Positions 1 to 11,494 of a DNA stretch of 64,000 bases are shown piece after piece. Below the pieces are notes generated by a model. It was given only the letters and a program-made list of their open reading frames with translations, did no database searches and was not told the DNA's origin. The position numbers and the translations under genes were made by a program. This DNA is from Congeria kusceri. Its lineage: Eukaryota > Mollusca > Bivalvia > Myida > Dreissenidae. The stretch lies in NCBI GenBank assembly GCA_027627225.1, contig CM051036.1, forward strand, positions 41,859,926 to 41,923,925, read 5' to 3'. Numbering within the stretch: the first letter of the stretch is position 1; each line of letters begins with the position of its first letter.

Positions 1-185
1 CTAGCTGTGCTTTTGGTGATGGGTGGGGATGTGTAAATTAACCCTGGACCTCCTCGCTCCCACAAGCAAAGGCAGCTTAGTTTGCTGAACATACAGCAGC
101 GTCAACGACACTGACAGCTACGCCTGCATCTTCTCAGGAAGCCACCCGTCCCGAAACCTCGAGGACAGCTGCGGATACCAAGGTA

Positions 186-960
186 ATGGCATGTCTTCGT
201 GAAATGAGAGCGGATATGAAAACTGACGTATCACCCATTAACTCAAAAATAGATGACATGACTGATTCAATCAATATTCTCAAGTCTGAGAATGAACGGC
301 TTCGAGAGGAAAATGAAAAATTTAAACAACAGTTGTCGTCATTAAATGATAAACTTGACAGGCTAGAGGGTCATTCAAGACGCAATCACTTGGGCTTTTG
401 AGGAATTGAAGGTCAAACACATGAGAGCTGGCCTGTCATGGAAAACAAGCTACGTGACTTTATGACAAATACGCTTGGAATGCCCGAAATGGCCAATGTT
501 GAACTTGAATTGGCGCACCGTGTGGGGAGTAGCAGGTCAAATAAATGTCCAATTGCAGCTAAATTTTCACGCTACAAGGATCGAGAGGCCGTTTTACACA
601 AGGCTAGACAACCATTTGATAGGCAGTCGGAATACTCAGTGCGCGAAGATTACACAGAGCGTGTTCAATTACACCGACGGCAAGACACTAGTAGAGGCCA
701 GAAACCGGGGCGAATATGCAGCGATGCGTTACGATAAGCTCATCGTAGAGGGTAGTGTGTACAAATACGACGACTCGACCGGTGCAGTCACTCGAATCGG
801 TGCGTCCCGCATAGAGCGTGGTACCCAGGGAGGAGCAGTGAGCCGTGAAAGGCAGCGACGATTGGATAGACCCACTACACGTCAGAATGGCACGAACTTC
901 GCTGACCAATCAAGGAGCGACAGCGAGCCCGACAGCGAAACAATGGGAGGAATCGACTAG
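186..960 (+). pseudogene. LINE-A ORF1 (coiled coil plus L1-type RNA-binding domain), broken
   Basis: The first part (186-398) has a charged heptad-like stretch rich in Lys, Glu and Leu (residues about 20-60, ending DRLEGHSRRNHLGF), typical of the trimerising coiled coil of L1-type ORF1p. A TGA at 399-401 interrupts it. The following part (from 402) continues in the same frame with LAHRVG and an RDREAVL-like segment, matching the L1 ORF1 RNA-recognition region. A frameshift near 675 moves reading to the frame that carries EYAAMRYDKLIVEG and stops at 958-960. The frame is open upstream of 186, so the true start may lie further 5'. In the family this protein binds LINE RNA and acts as a nucleic-acid chaperone. 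One stop and one frameshift make it a pseudogene. Confidence 0.8.
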
Positions 961-981
961 GACGGTGGCCAAGGCCCGAAA

Positions 982-3900
982 GTGGACATAAACATTGTCA
1001 CGTGGAACGTGTGTGGTTTTAAGAAATTGGTAAACAATTGTGAGATTAAAAAGTACTTTAAGGGTTTTGATGTAATTGGTTTGTTAGAAACCTGGGCAGA
1101 TAGTTATGATGAATTTGTTTCATATTTAGAAGGTTATACCTGTTTTAGTAATATCAGACGAAAAAGAAATGTTGCTTTACGGAATAATGGGGGTATATCG
1201 GTTTATGTATAAAAAAAAATCTTGTAGCAAAAATTTGATTAATCGTATATTTGAGGAATTTAAAGATTGTGTTGTACTTCATTTTAAATGTAGTATATTT
1301 TCATCTTTTACTGATATTATATTGTATATTGCCTATGTGTCACCGGAGGGATCTCCAATATATAATGGTATGGAGGAAAATAATGGTATTAACTATATTG
1401 AAAATAATTTGATGCAAATTACGCATTTCCTTAGAGAATGTCATATGTTTATAGCAGGTGATTTAAATGCACGAACTAAGCAAATGTTAGATTATATTCC
1501 CGATGATAGCATTGATTTTGCACTTGATACTCAAACTGAATATGTATTAGATGAGTTTGATATGCCGAGAAAAAACAAAGATTTAGGATACAACACTTTT
1601 GGTAAATCTCTAGTTGAATATATTATGCTGCAATCATATAATTTCATCAGATTTGTTTAAGATTGTTACTAAAGTTAGTGTCGATTTACGACATGAATTT
1701 GATCATTTACCAGTACGCTCCTGTTTAACCATTAATGTTGACCATGGGAATAACGTGCATTTACATCGCCCTAGAAATAACGTCGCCAGTGCTGATCAAG
1801 CAAATCATGCGTATTTTTGCTATGACAAATTTAAATGGAATGAGTCATATAAAGAATCATTTTTACAAGTATTTGCGGAGCTATTTCACTCTGCACAAAA
1901 CGAAATTATGGGCGACATACTAAATAACTTAGATAATGCTATTCAAAAGTTTATTTCTGTTTACAAACAAACAGCTAATAATATGAGAATACGCAGTAAT
2001 ACGAGGTCAAATTGTAAAATACTTAATTGTAACCAACCATGGTGGGATAACGAGTGCGATTCATCTAAGTAGGGCAAATATGCTGCTTGGAGACGCTTTA
2101 GATGGACAAGTAATGAAAATGATTTACAGATTTTTCTAAATTTGCGAACGCACTTTAAACATGTATGTCGACGTAAAAAAGGCGATTATAAAAAACAATG
2201 AGGTGTAAGCTAGTGGACTCCAGAAATAATCGAAACGCCTTTTGGCGGATTTTAAAACAACATCGTATGCAAAATACTTCATTAGAATCAAATATAAACC
2301 CTAATGATTGGGTGATATATTTTAAAGATTTACTATATAAAAACAGTCTACCACCAGTTATAACCGCTTCTGTTAATACCGATTATGAACATGATGATAT
2401 GTTAAATTCCCCAACAACATAATCTAAAATTTTAAATAGTATTAAACAACTAAAGAATGGGATATCAAGTGGTATTGATGGAATTGGAGCAGAATTTTAT
2501 AAAAATACCTGTCACATTATTTGTCCTATTTTATGTGTTCTATTTAATTCAGTTTTAGACACCGGTGTCTTCCCAAACAGCTGGTGTGAAAGCATCATAG
2601 TCCCGATACACAAATCTGGGTCTAAATCTGATCCATCGAACTATAGAGGTATTTCTCTTATAAATATTTTGTAAAAGATTTTTTCTAATATTATTCATTC
2701 TAGATTAACTACATGGGCAGTGTATTGTGACAAAATAGAAGAGTCCCAGGCGGCCTTCCGCGCTGGATACTCTACCGCGGATAATATGTTTATATTACAA
2801 AGTATTGTTCAAAAATATTTAACAAAACCGGGAGGGAGATTTTACGTTTTATACGTTGACTTTAAGAAAGCTTACGATGAATTAGTGCACCATGACCTAT
2901 TTTTGAAACGTAACAATATTGGGGTAAAAGGGAAAATATTTAATGTCTTAATGTCAATGTATTCCAATCTCCAGAGCCGTATTCGCGTTCAAGACCAAAA
3001 AATATAATTAACGCCTACGGATCGGAACGAAACAGTAATGTGTTCAATTTAGCAACCGAATCGTTTAGATGCAATTGTGGTACGCGACAAGGGGACGTAA
3101 CTAGTACAATTCTTTTCAACCTCTATATCAATGAGTTACCCCGCTTTTTAAGAAACGAATGGCACAGAGGCATATTTGTAACTGAACACATCCCGGAATT
3201 AATATGTATACTGTTCGCGGACGATATTGCAAATTCTGCTAAAACAGCGATTGATTTACAAAATCAAATAAACAGCATCTCACAATTTTGCGAAATTACG
3301 GGTATGTTGATAAATGAAAAAAAGACAGAAATTATTGTTTTTAGAAATGGTGGCCCTCTACGTTCATATGAAAATTGTAATTATAACGGTGTCCGTCTGA
3401 ATGTAACATCTGTTTATAAATATATGGGGTTGCTATACACACCAAAATTAACGTGGACAAAGGCTAAGGTTAAACTAGCTGGCCAAGCAACCAAATCAAT
3501 TAATGCTATTAAGTCTTATCAGTGTACGTTTGGTAAATTCCAGCTACAAGAATATTTTATAGTATTTGACACCATGGTTAAACCCATTCTGATGTACATA
3601 TATATGGGGCTTTGAATATTCAGATGTTATTGAAAAGATACATTTGCAATATTGTAGGCACCTTTTAGGTGTGAACCACTCTACGAATAATGCAATGACT
3701 TTATGGGAGTGTGGTAGATTACCCCTTTGTATTGAATATCATACTAAATGCATTAAATATTGGTGTAAACTTCTACACCTGCCTATTCATAGATACCCCA
3801 AAATTTTTGATCTTATGCTTAAACGTCACGATGATAATAGGGAGAATAAACTGGGCTACTTCTGTAAAAAAAAAAAACTTTTATATCGCTATGGCTTTGG

Positions 3901-4102
3901 TTTTGCTTGGCTTAGCCAAGAAATTGGAGACGTTAAGGTATTTTTGAATGCGTTTAATCAGCGTTTAATTGACTGTAAACATCAAGATTGGCATAATTCA
4001 ATAACTGAATCAACACGATGTGATACATATAAATGCTTTAAATCTCAAATCACTCCAGAAAAATATTTATCTCTAGATTTACCATATTGTTTAAAAAAAT
4101 GA
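982..4102 (+). pseudogene. LINE-A ORF2 (AP endonuclease and reverse transcriptase), broken
   Basis: The endonuclease start is recognisable by INIVTWNVCGF near 990 and LLETWAD near 1085. The catalytic AGDLNAR lies near 1455, and the terminal SDH motif appears as FDHLP near 1700 (Ser replaced). A run of nine A at about 1210-1218 coincides with a frameshift, and others lie near 1620 and 2190. Reverse transcriptase begins near 2450, with PSNYRGISLIN (about 2630), YVDFKKAYDE (about 2850), GTRQGD (about 3080) and the active-site FADDI (about 3210). In-frame stops occur near 2070, 2670 and 3005. The frame closes at 4100-4102. It is a dead copy of the polyprotein that nicks DNA and reverse transcribes the element. 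Confidence 0.88.
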
Positions 4103-4451
4103 CATATATGTCATTGAAAATGAATATCATGCTTTTTTTCCAGTGTCCTAAATATGCTTAACAAAGAAATAATTATTTGTTAAGTTGGTTTCATGGTAAT
4201 GATAATATCGAAAAAATTTATAATCTCATGAAGACAACAAACGAACAAAAATTGAGAAAACTCGTGTTGTGTGTGTACAAACTTAATATTTGGTAAATTT
4301 ATATGAAATAATATTTGAAATACTTGTGAAATTTTGTATTTATGTATGTAACACAACTCTGTTTCCAAATTTGTTTGTATGTAAAATATTGTATTATGGG
4401 CCGTAGGCCTTTATTTACAATAAAAATTATGTTCTGTTCTGTTCAAAATAT

Positions 4452-5117
4452 TAGGGATGTCAACGAATAATCGAATATTCGATTATTCGAATACTTGACC
4501 GAATATTCGAATATCAAATTACTATTGGAATAACAAAATAAAATGAAAAATCTTTAAATATAATAAACCATTTCAGTTTTATTCTCTGTCAACACAATAT
4601 CTTAATATTCTGGTTGGGACAGTTTGCTTTTTTGACACGTCAGTTAGAACACCTTGGACGCCTGGGTGCACAACTTGTGAAAACAGATTATGATATCTGA
4701 TGAACGGGCTCCCACTTATTAGGGACAAACATGTGCATTGTCTGTAGAACAAATTATGTTTTCATAAGCAAATACCACACTTAGAATAAGCTAAGATATC
4801 TATTTATCTATTTGTTGTGTTGGCATCTGCATAATATATATTTTTGGGACGATTCGTAATTATATTCCTAAAATATATTTTAAAATGTAAACGTAGTTTG
4901 CAAAATGCATTATTATTATTATTTTTATTATGCTTGTGGTGATGGTGGTGGTGGTGTTGGTTATGATTATGATGATGACAGTGATGATTATTATGACGAT
5001 GATGATGAAATTAAGAAGGTAGTGTGATGATAATGACATGAACAAATACAAGGACCAAAAATTCGAATAATGAATTCGAATATTCGAATAGCGTTTCAGT
5101 ATTCGTTGCCATCCCTA
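4452..5117. mobile_element. hAT-like non-autonomous element 1
   Basis: The left end reads TAGGGATGTCAACGAATA and the right end is its near complement (ATTCGTTGCCATCCCTA). Inside each end are clusters of the palindromic ATTCGAATATTCG. The flanking octamers CAAAATAT (4444-4451) and ATAAATAT (5118-5125) match at 6 of 8 positions, consistent with a decayed 8-bp target duplication as made by hAT transposases. No transposase frame is visible. The element sits directly behind the LINE-A tail. A relative with the same terminal bases is at 20977-21797. Confidence 0.7.
4906..5008. repeat. Degenerate trinucleotide microsatellite
   Basis: Interrupted TTA, GGT and GAT triplets run inside hAT-like element 1 (ATTATTATT, then GGTGGTGGTG, then GATGATGAT). 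The apparent Ile/Thr- or Met/Asp-rich open frames here are by-products of the triplet repeat. Confidence 0.8.
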
Positions 5118-5490
5118 ATAAATATCCACGAATGGAAACTTGGGTCAATAAAAACAATGGTAAGAAAGTCACAATGAAGTTTAAGTACAGTTCAACACAA
5201 CCAATAAAATATGAAAACTGGTTCCATAGCGACTGACACATTAAAGGGACTATGTCATCGAAAAGGGCCTCAAGGGGGCGAATTCTTTTAAAAATCTGAA
5301 ATTTAGATGTTAATACTGGCAAATAAAAACCCTTAAAACAGGGTATATATAACGAGAAAAGAGTGTACGCATTCTGAGATCAAAATCAATTTATTATATG
5401 GGTTTTGTTTGTTGGGCCCTTTCTCTGTTTACATTTTGACGTCAGAATCGTGAGAATTTTGTATAACCATAGTTTACGCACAATTTCTGA
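5118..5490. other. No recognised feature
   Basis: Non-coding sequence. A short open frame on the minus strand (5011-5322) has no recognisable motif and overlaps the microsatellite. I see no gene or structured repeat here. Confidence 0.6.
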
Positions 5491-5495
5491 CCAAG

Positions 5496-5578
5496 CACGA
5501 TAGCGCAGTTGGTTAAAGCGCTGTCTACTGTCATTTCGTCGTATGACTCCTAAGTCGTGAGTTCGATACCCGTGTGGG
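5496..5578 (+). repeat. tRNA-derived SINE head
   Basis: An A-box-like TAGCGCAGTTGG (about 5503) and a B-box GTTCGATACCC (about 5561) are spaced as in RNA polymerase III promoters. The whole looks like a tRNA with an expanded variable region, followed by GTGTGGGGTTTT and a T-rich stretch. The anticodon arm does not form a convincing normal tRNA, so a tRNA-derived SINE head is more likely than a functional tRNA gene. Confidence 0.55.
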
Positions 5579-5861
5579 GTTTTAATATTTTTTTTTAGAC
5601 TTTTCTGCTAAATGTTGTTTGTCAAATATTTTATTGTGTATTATATTATTTTTAATTCATTTAATGCACATGTCTTAATAAAGCGCATTTCTATAAAATG
5701 ATATAATTTATAGTTCAATAGGAAGCCAATTTTTCGTTGCCATAGTGCCTTGAAGTCCAACTATTTTTGATGAGTGTGACACACAGACTTGGCGCCCTGT
5801 TGCAGTAACGACCCATAATCTGTAAGAGCACGGAATAGGACGTGTTATATGAGAAACAAAT

Positions 5862-6150
5862 TTCTATTTATCGTTGTTTACGGGCCAATAAGCAACGGTT
5901 TGGACTTCTGCTGCGTAGGAGTTAAACCACGAGGGCGTTAGCCCGAGTTGTTTAATAGCCATGCATCAGAAGGACAAAGAGTTGTCTATTGGCCGATAAA
6001 CAACGATAATGCGAAAATAATTTCGATTCTAACATGATTTGACGTATACTTTTGCAATTGTAATTGGAACTACTTTTTACTGTGCTACACTCAGAATCGG
6101 AACTTTTTGCGTTGTTTATTGGGTAGTTTAACAACGATAATGTGGTTCTT
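5862..6150. repeat. Inverted-repeat cluster (TATCGTTGTTTA / AAACAACGATAA)
   Basis: TTATCGTTGTTTACGGGCCA near 5876 is inverted at about 5988-6008 (TTGGCCGATAAACAACGATAA). A further partial copy lies near 6112-6140 (GTTGTTTATTGGG, AACAACGATAATG). The central part contains GTTAAACCACGAGGGCG. This is the structure of a small non-autonomous DNA element, but I could not fix its ends or a target duplication. Confidence 0.5.
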
Positions 6151-6561
6151 TCTTAATAGAAAAATTAGCGAGTATTATGTTAGAATAATGTATAACTTAT
6201 TCATAAATATTGTAAATAATCATGTGATTTAGTGATGTTCTAAGGAGCGTTTATCATGTTTTTTTTTTCTCTTTTGATGTGCATGCTTGTTGTTATTGTT
6301 GTTGTTTCAGAAAATACAATCGTTGGTGTAATATAAATATTTATGTTATTCGTGCAGGTAGTTATTCAATACAGCTTGGCTTAATTGTTGCAATCGGATA
6401 TCGCGTGTTTAACTGTTAAAGTAGTCAAGTTACGCGGAAGAGCACGTGCTTAAGCTTTCGGTGCACTTTCCGGAGCGACGAAGGACAATAAATTCTAAAA
6501 AGGCTGGGGATAAGATTTTAATATTTACTGGAAAGGTCTACTGCATTGTGGAGCATGCATT
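6151..6561. other. No recognised feature
   Basis: AT-rich non-coding sequence with a short GTT-rich stretch (about 6290-6310). No coding or repeat structure is recognised. Confidence 0.6.
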
Positions 6562-6810
6562 TGAGGCGTGTCGTTGGAAAACCGGGCTTAATGCATGTGC
6601 GTAAAGTGTCGTCCGCAGTCCGCACAGGCTAATCCCGGACGACACTTTTTACCCCTATTACGGTATTTTCTGTTTCAATGAAGTCTCTTCTAAACATAAA
6701 TCCGATGCGAAAAGTGCCGTCCTGGATTAGCCTGTGCGGACCGCACAAGCTAATCCAGGACGACACTTAACGTACATGCATTTAGCCCGGTTTCCTCACG
6801 ACACACCTCA
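6562..6810. mobile_element. Short inverted-repeat element, TGAGGCGTGTCG family, copy 1
   Basis: It begins TGAGGCGTGTCG and ends CGACACACCTCA, its near complement. Inside are two nested hairpins built on CAGGCTAATCC and GGATTAGCCTGTGCGG, and paired AATGCATGTGCGT / ACGTACATGCATT segments. Two more copies are at 53494-53755 and 57042-57304. The size and fold-back structure fit a MITE. From memory the sequence resembles a very abundant dreissenid mussel repeat. Confidence 0.8.
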
Positions 6811-7267
6811 TTCCTATTCATTCTGAATGTTTGATGATGACTTTTGTGCTTAGAATATTATTGGCAAATATGCCGCCTTTGTGAATCAAACGCCTTGTCA
6901 TGCCAACAGACTTGTTTTTTTTTGGCTTGATTAAGCGACACAAAGCATAAACAACTATGCGATTTTACTTTCTATAGTTGTGGTAGTTCATTGTATTTAG
7001 TTAAACACCTGGTATAAGAGTATTCTTTTAGTTTGTATTATTCGTACTGCGTTATTTAACGTCAATTTCATTATCATTGTATCTATTTCATATGATAATA
7101 TCTGAAAAAGCAACGAACACAAGGTTATATGAAAATAAGACCAAATTTAGAATGAATAATTGCAACGATCATCTTACCGCCTGACTGGGTTTATGTTAAA
7201 CGTGCAACATAACCTACGTCAGTAAAATATATGGTTAGCTGTATATTCTTTTTTACAAAATATTTCG
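6811..7267. other. No recognised feature
   Basis: Non-coding sequence between the short inverted-repeat element and the start of the direct segmental repeat. Nothing recognisable on either strand. Confidence 0.55.
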
Positions 7268-9070
7268 CTAAAAGATGGTATAGGTAACGGATAAAACCCC
7301 CCAGAAATATGACATGTCTGGTTACAATCCAGTATATAGGGATGCTATGACAGCCTATTAAATCCTTTTGTTAAAGGAATTCCAGCTATTAAATGGCTAA
7401 ACGTATATGTAAAGAATAATTTGTCTCATGGCCTGTCTCAGACAAAAAGAAAACGCACTTAAAAAGCAATCAAACGATTGGTGTGCAGACGTCATTTAAT
7501 AAATAAAATATTTTATTAAAAAATAAGTATGTTAAGTTATTTTTTTCCAGGTGAATATTTCGGTAACATACAAGTAAATAGCGAAAATAGGTGTGTCATT
7601 AGTTTGACGTAATTTTTTTTTTTATAAATTTAATAAATTGACTTTTGCTAGAAACTGTAATTGTAATAAAACACATGATATATACCGGTACATTATATAA
7701 TACACATGACATACATTATCTTAAATAATGAAAAGGTAAGAAAACAGGCATGTTTTTTGCTGTTTTTTTCAGGTTTCAATTACTGATTCCCTGCTACCAT
7801 GCGAAGAAAAAACTACTTTTCCAAGATACCAGTTTTGGAAATTATCCTCTCAAGAGACCGTTGGCTTTCGCCAACAGTCTAAAAACTTTTGTTTTAGGAT
7901 TGTTTTCCATTGATTGATTTGAAAGTGAATAACTCGAATTTCGCTCTTTTTGGCATAAACTATGTAACAGTCAATCATATTATAGCCACGAACAATATTT
8001 GGATAAATTACTCAGGTTAATTTGAATAAAATTGACGTACATTTGTGGAAACCATTTATTGGCCACCTGATGTTTGCGTCGTGGGTTTTCAAGCTGTGTC
8101 CATAGTATCGGTGTCAGACGGATATAATACCATAAATAATCACTAAATCTTTGGCGCAAACGGTTATACCTGATTTATAACCGTAACAACCTGATTTACA
8201 TCTAGTGTCCAGCAAATAACAGTGATATTTGATACGATATATGTTGCATTAATAACGAGCGTCAAGGTATTATTTATGAGGCCAATAACCAGCTGAACGT
8301 CCATTATGAACATAATACAATGTATGTGTTACTATTTTTGAATAAAATATACAGTTAATGACCGTATTTGATCTTGTTCTATAAGAATAGTGATGTTTTA
8401 CCCATGTTTTGACCGTTTAGGCATTACTACAAAAACTCGAACATTTGTATGCCCATCTGGAGATCAGTATCTTAAATGACATACTTAAAAAAAATACAAA
8501 AATCTGCGCACAATCCACTTTAACTTGTTGACCGGTCTCCATAACGCGACTTCAACGGCAATTCTTGTAGAGTATGCCCAGCCTAGTATACCCTAGCTTT
8601 CCGCCGACAATGCGGCATACACATTAACAACTTGCAATTAAGAAGTTATTTCGTGTTTTGTTTGTAAATGTGTATCATATGAAACAAAATCACTCCAATT
8701 TCTTTCTGAAACGAGTAAAGTAACATTTTTGGTGACATTTCTTGCTACATGTATATTGGTTAATGACCGATTGCCGAACAACCGACGACGTTGCGCCAAT
8801 ATTAGAAGTTATTATCATGTAACATGTTGTATACCTCGTATTATATCAACAAACATTTGAAATGTACTGCTTTTATTTTTCTGAGTTAATGCTGCCCGGG
8901 TTGTGATGTTGTTCGTTTCGTACTATATTTTAGAACTTTATGTGACACGTACACCAGCAAAAGTATCATCGTAAACTAAGAATGTGCAACAAAACCAAAA
9001 TTATATACAATCAAGTGACTTAGTAAATGCAATGCTAGTGTAAGCGCTGTTAATGGCAAATATTAAGATT
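7268..9070 (+). repeat. Direct segmental duplication, copy A (left part)
   Basis: This segment is repeated in the same orientation at about 46573-48550. Matching anchors include GCTAAAAGATGGTATAGG (7268) with GCTAAAAGATTGTATAGG (46573), and CGTAAACTAAGAATGTG (about 8970) with the same words near 48410. Copies differ by many substitutions and indels. No gene is recognised inside. Copy A is interrupted by the giant inverted repeat and continues at 44170-44665. Confidence 0.8.
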
Positions 9071-9139
9071 AAAACACGAAATGGTTTCCAAACTCCGGTG
9101 GCTTAGATACGGTGGCATAGATGTGATATGCGCATGTTT

Positions 9140-9384
9140 TTATTTATGTCGTTCCCATGACATTAAGTCGTGGGAACGGGATCTTATCTCGTGGGAACGA
9201 CATAATTATGTCGTGGTAACGACATATTAAGTCGCGGGAACGAGCTAATTAACTCGTGGTAACAACATATTAAGTCGTGGGAACGAGATCTTTTCTCGTG
9301 GAAACTACATAAATAACTCGTGGGAACGACATATTAAGTCGTGGGAACGCGATCTTTTCTCGTGAGAACGACATAAATAACTCG
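9140..9384 (+). repeat. Array of CGTTCCCACG / CGTGGGAACG mini-palindromes (left end)
   Basis: Units of about 20-25 bp alternate GTCGTGGGAACGA with linkers such as CATATTAA and CATAAATAA. GTCGTGGGAACGAC is a near-palindrome, so each unit can pair with its neighbours. The array lies 30 bp inside the outer terminus and is matched by a much longer array at 42203-43117. Confidence 0.85.
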
Positions 9385-9386
9385 AG

Positions 9387-9720
9387 TATGGAAGCGTAAA
9401 TTGACCCCCCACATAACGACTTTTAAGTCGACATAACCACATCCGTTATCATGTTGACCAAAGTATGTCGACATATCTTGTTAAATTAAGACGACATGGT
9501 GATTAAAAATGCACAACTTGTGTAAATATATGACGACATATAACATTTAAGTCGACATACGCACTTCTCTTATTTCGACAAACTTTGTTAATAACACGAC
9601 ATGCTGACTAAACTATGTCGACATATCTTGTAATCTTAGGGCGACATTATGAATTAAAACGCACACCTTGTTTAAATATATGACGCCACGTAATTTTATG
9701 TCGTAAAACAATCTATAATT
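9387..9720 (+). repeat. TCGACATA-rich block 1
   Basis: It starts TATGGAAGCGTAAATTGACC and then carries many spaced palindromic words: AAGTCGACATA (three), TATGTCGACATATCTTG (twice) and TGACGACATA. It appears to be an internal duplication of about 150 bp. The block recurs reverse-complemented at 21838-22179 and 41790-42151. Confidence 0.8.
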
Positions 9721-10631
9721 CTGTTATGTTAAAGAACTGTAAAGACGACTTCTTCGTTTTGTTTAATTTTAAATACATTTACACGTATATAGAATGTATT
9801 TGCTAAATTTGTTGTAAATGATTTCTTGACTTTTTGCCATTTTATAGTTATACTTTAGAAACTTGGAACAACCCACGCTCTTTTTGATTTTTATAACGCA
9901 CACATTTGTCTATTTATCCTTAAAATAAAAAGTATTAAATCATTTCACACGCCTGTAAGGCAATGTTCATGCCTAAAAATGTTTTCTATATTAGGCCTAG
10001 AAAGGGAAATTAAGTTTCCTGTAACCCGCCCAACAAAAAGATGGGCAGGTCGGTGGGCCTTTTCTTTTTTTAAGAATTAATGTTGTTGACATTCAGACAT
10101 TGGGACATTTGAACAAGGTGGCTAGTAAACTTTGCTATGTTATTTTTTCCACCGGAAAGGTTCGTTACTAGGTGGCAGTATCGGATACAAATTAAATAAG
10201 CCTTGTCAAACGCTTAAAAAACTAAATTTTACGTCGACAAACAAAAAAATGGTCTGCGGTAAAATTGATGGGTCGGTCGGGTTACAGAAAATAAAACTAT
10301 TTTTATTAAATTGGAATACATTAAAACGTTTGATGCCGTTGATTTGTGTTCACTTATTGTGTTCCCCTTGCCTTAATCAGCTCTTAGATTACAATAGTAC
10401 TATAGACGCTAAATTGCCTTTATTCATATATAATTGCAGGTCCGCGTATTTGTGGTGTTAGTGCACAGCGCAAAAGTTGTGTTTCCAAGAGATGATATGA
10501 ACCATGTGAATGAGCTACGAGATGGGCTCCTTTCTTATTATTTCGGACTTTGATATACTTGGAAAGAAATCTGAGGGTTTTTAATCTTTCCACGCGATAT
10601 AACTATTTCACTGCGCAATCTGAGACGCATT

Positions 10632-11490
10632 CTCCAAAGAATGGCATTGAAACGATACAAAGTAGATTCTCTACTGACGGGCGTTGTGAAATATCTGGCA
10701 AGGTAAGCGCACGTCAGAAGACAGTAAGAGTGTTACTAAAATACTTGGACCCAGGTGAGTATTTGTTCAATCTCACTTATACATGTATTTGATTCATATA
10801 GACGGACAAGTTAAAGACTTTTGACATATGCATTAATGGAGCAACGGACGGGTTTTCTAGGAAACCTTTATGGCTACGAGCGTCATATGCAAACAACGAT
10901 CCGAAAACTGATACACGTTACTTTCTTGATTACATTGAAATCACAGGCAGAGTTCCAAGAGTTGTTCGAGGAGATTGTGGCACAGAAAATTGCATTGTCC
11001 GAGATATTCAGATTGCCTTTAAATATTCACATGGTAATAGAATGTCAAGAAATAATAGTTTTATGTACGGAAGGTCAACTTCTAATCAGCGCATTGAACG
11101 TTTCTGGTCTGCTTTGAACTGCCAGTTACCCTTTTGGAAAAAAATTATTCCTAGATCTCCGGGACACTGGTTTCTTACATGATCATGATCATATTCATAT
11201 TGAATGTTTGAGGTTTTGTTTTCTTTCCCTTATTCAAAAAGATCTTAACAAGATTGCCCGAGTGTGGAATCTTCACATTATTCTAAGGCAAACAAATCCT
11301 GAATGCCTTACTGGATTTTCTCCCGATGTAATGTACCACCAGCCTGAACTGTTTGAAACTATCGATTTTGGTTTTCCACTTTCATGTGATATAAGTCCTA
11401 TACGACTGAGGTACACGTTAAGAACCCCAACATTTGGGTGCATTGACACGTTTGCAGTTCATAGAGGAAGGAACTGGTTTAGATAGAGAT
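10632..11490 (+). pseudogene. DDE integrase-like transposase remnant, left arm (IS3EU-like)
   Basis: Broken frames carry the signature pieces of an integrase-fold transposase found in invertebrates: a helical N-terminal part with KVSARQKTVRVLLKYLDP (about 10700), INGATDGFSRK near 10850 (first Asp, codon 10847-10849), VVRGDCGTEN near 10970 (second Asp, codon 10973-10975), GRSTSNQRIERFW near 11090 (Glu, codon 11096-11098) and a C-terminal part, CFLSLIQKDLNKIARVWNLH, near 11230. The second Asp and Glu are about 41 codons apart. At least three frameshifts or stops break it, near 10793, 10840 and 11180. By recall the family is that of eukaryotic IS3-like (IS3EU) transposons; this assignment is inference. 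Such enzymes cut and join transposon ends. The mirror copy is at 39206-40204. Confidence 0.7.
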
Positions 11491-11494
11491 GAGC

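Larger units (their letters stand above)
1..4445 (+). mobile_element. LINE-A: decayed non-LTR retrotransposon, 5' end outside the window
   Basis: The order is L1-like ORF1, endonuclease, reverse transcriptase, C-terminal zinc-knuckle-like tail, then a 3' end made of a short TGTTC repeat (about 4432-4444) after an AATAAA-like stretch. This is the standard layout of an apurinic-endonuclease type LINE. Several stops and frameshifts interrupt both reading frames, so the copy is dead. Its closest relative in the window is the minus-strand LINE at about 27983-32664, which has the same domain order and a similar short-repeat tail. The exact clade cannot be assigned by eye. Confidence 0.9.

Noticed and set aside
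5496..5578. Functional tRNA gene
   Set aside because: The A and B boxes are present, but the anticodon arm and acceptor pairing are not convincing; it fits a SINE head better.
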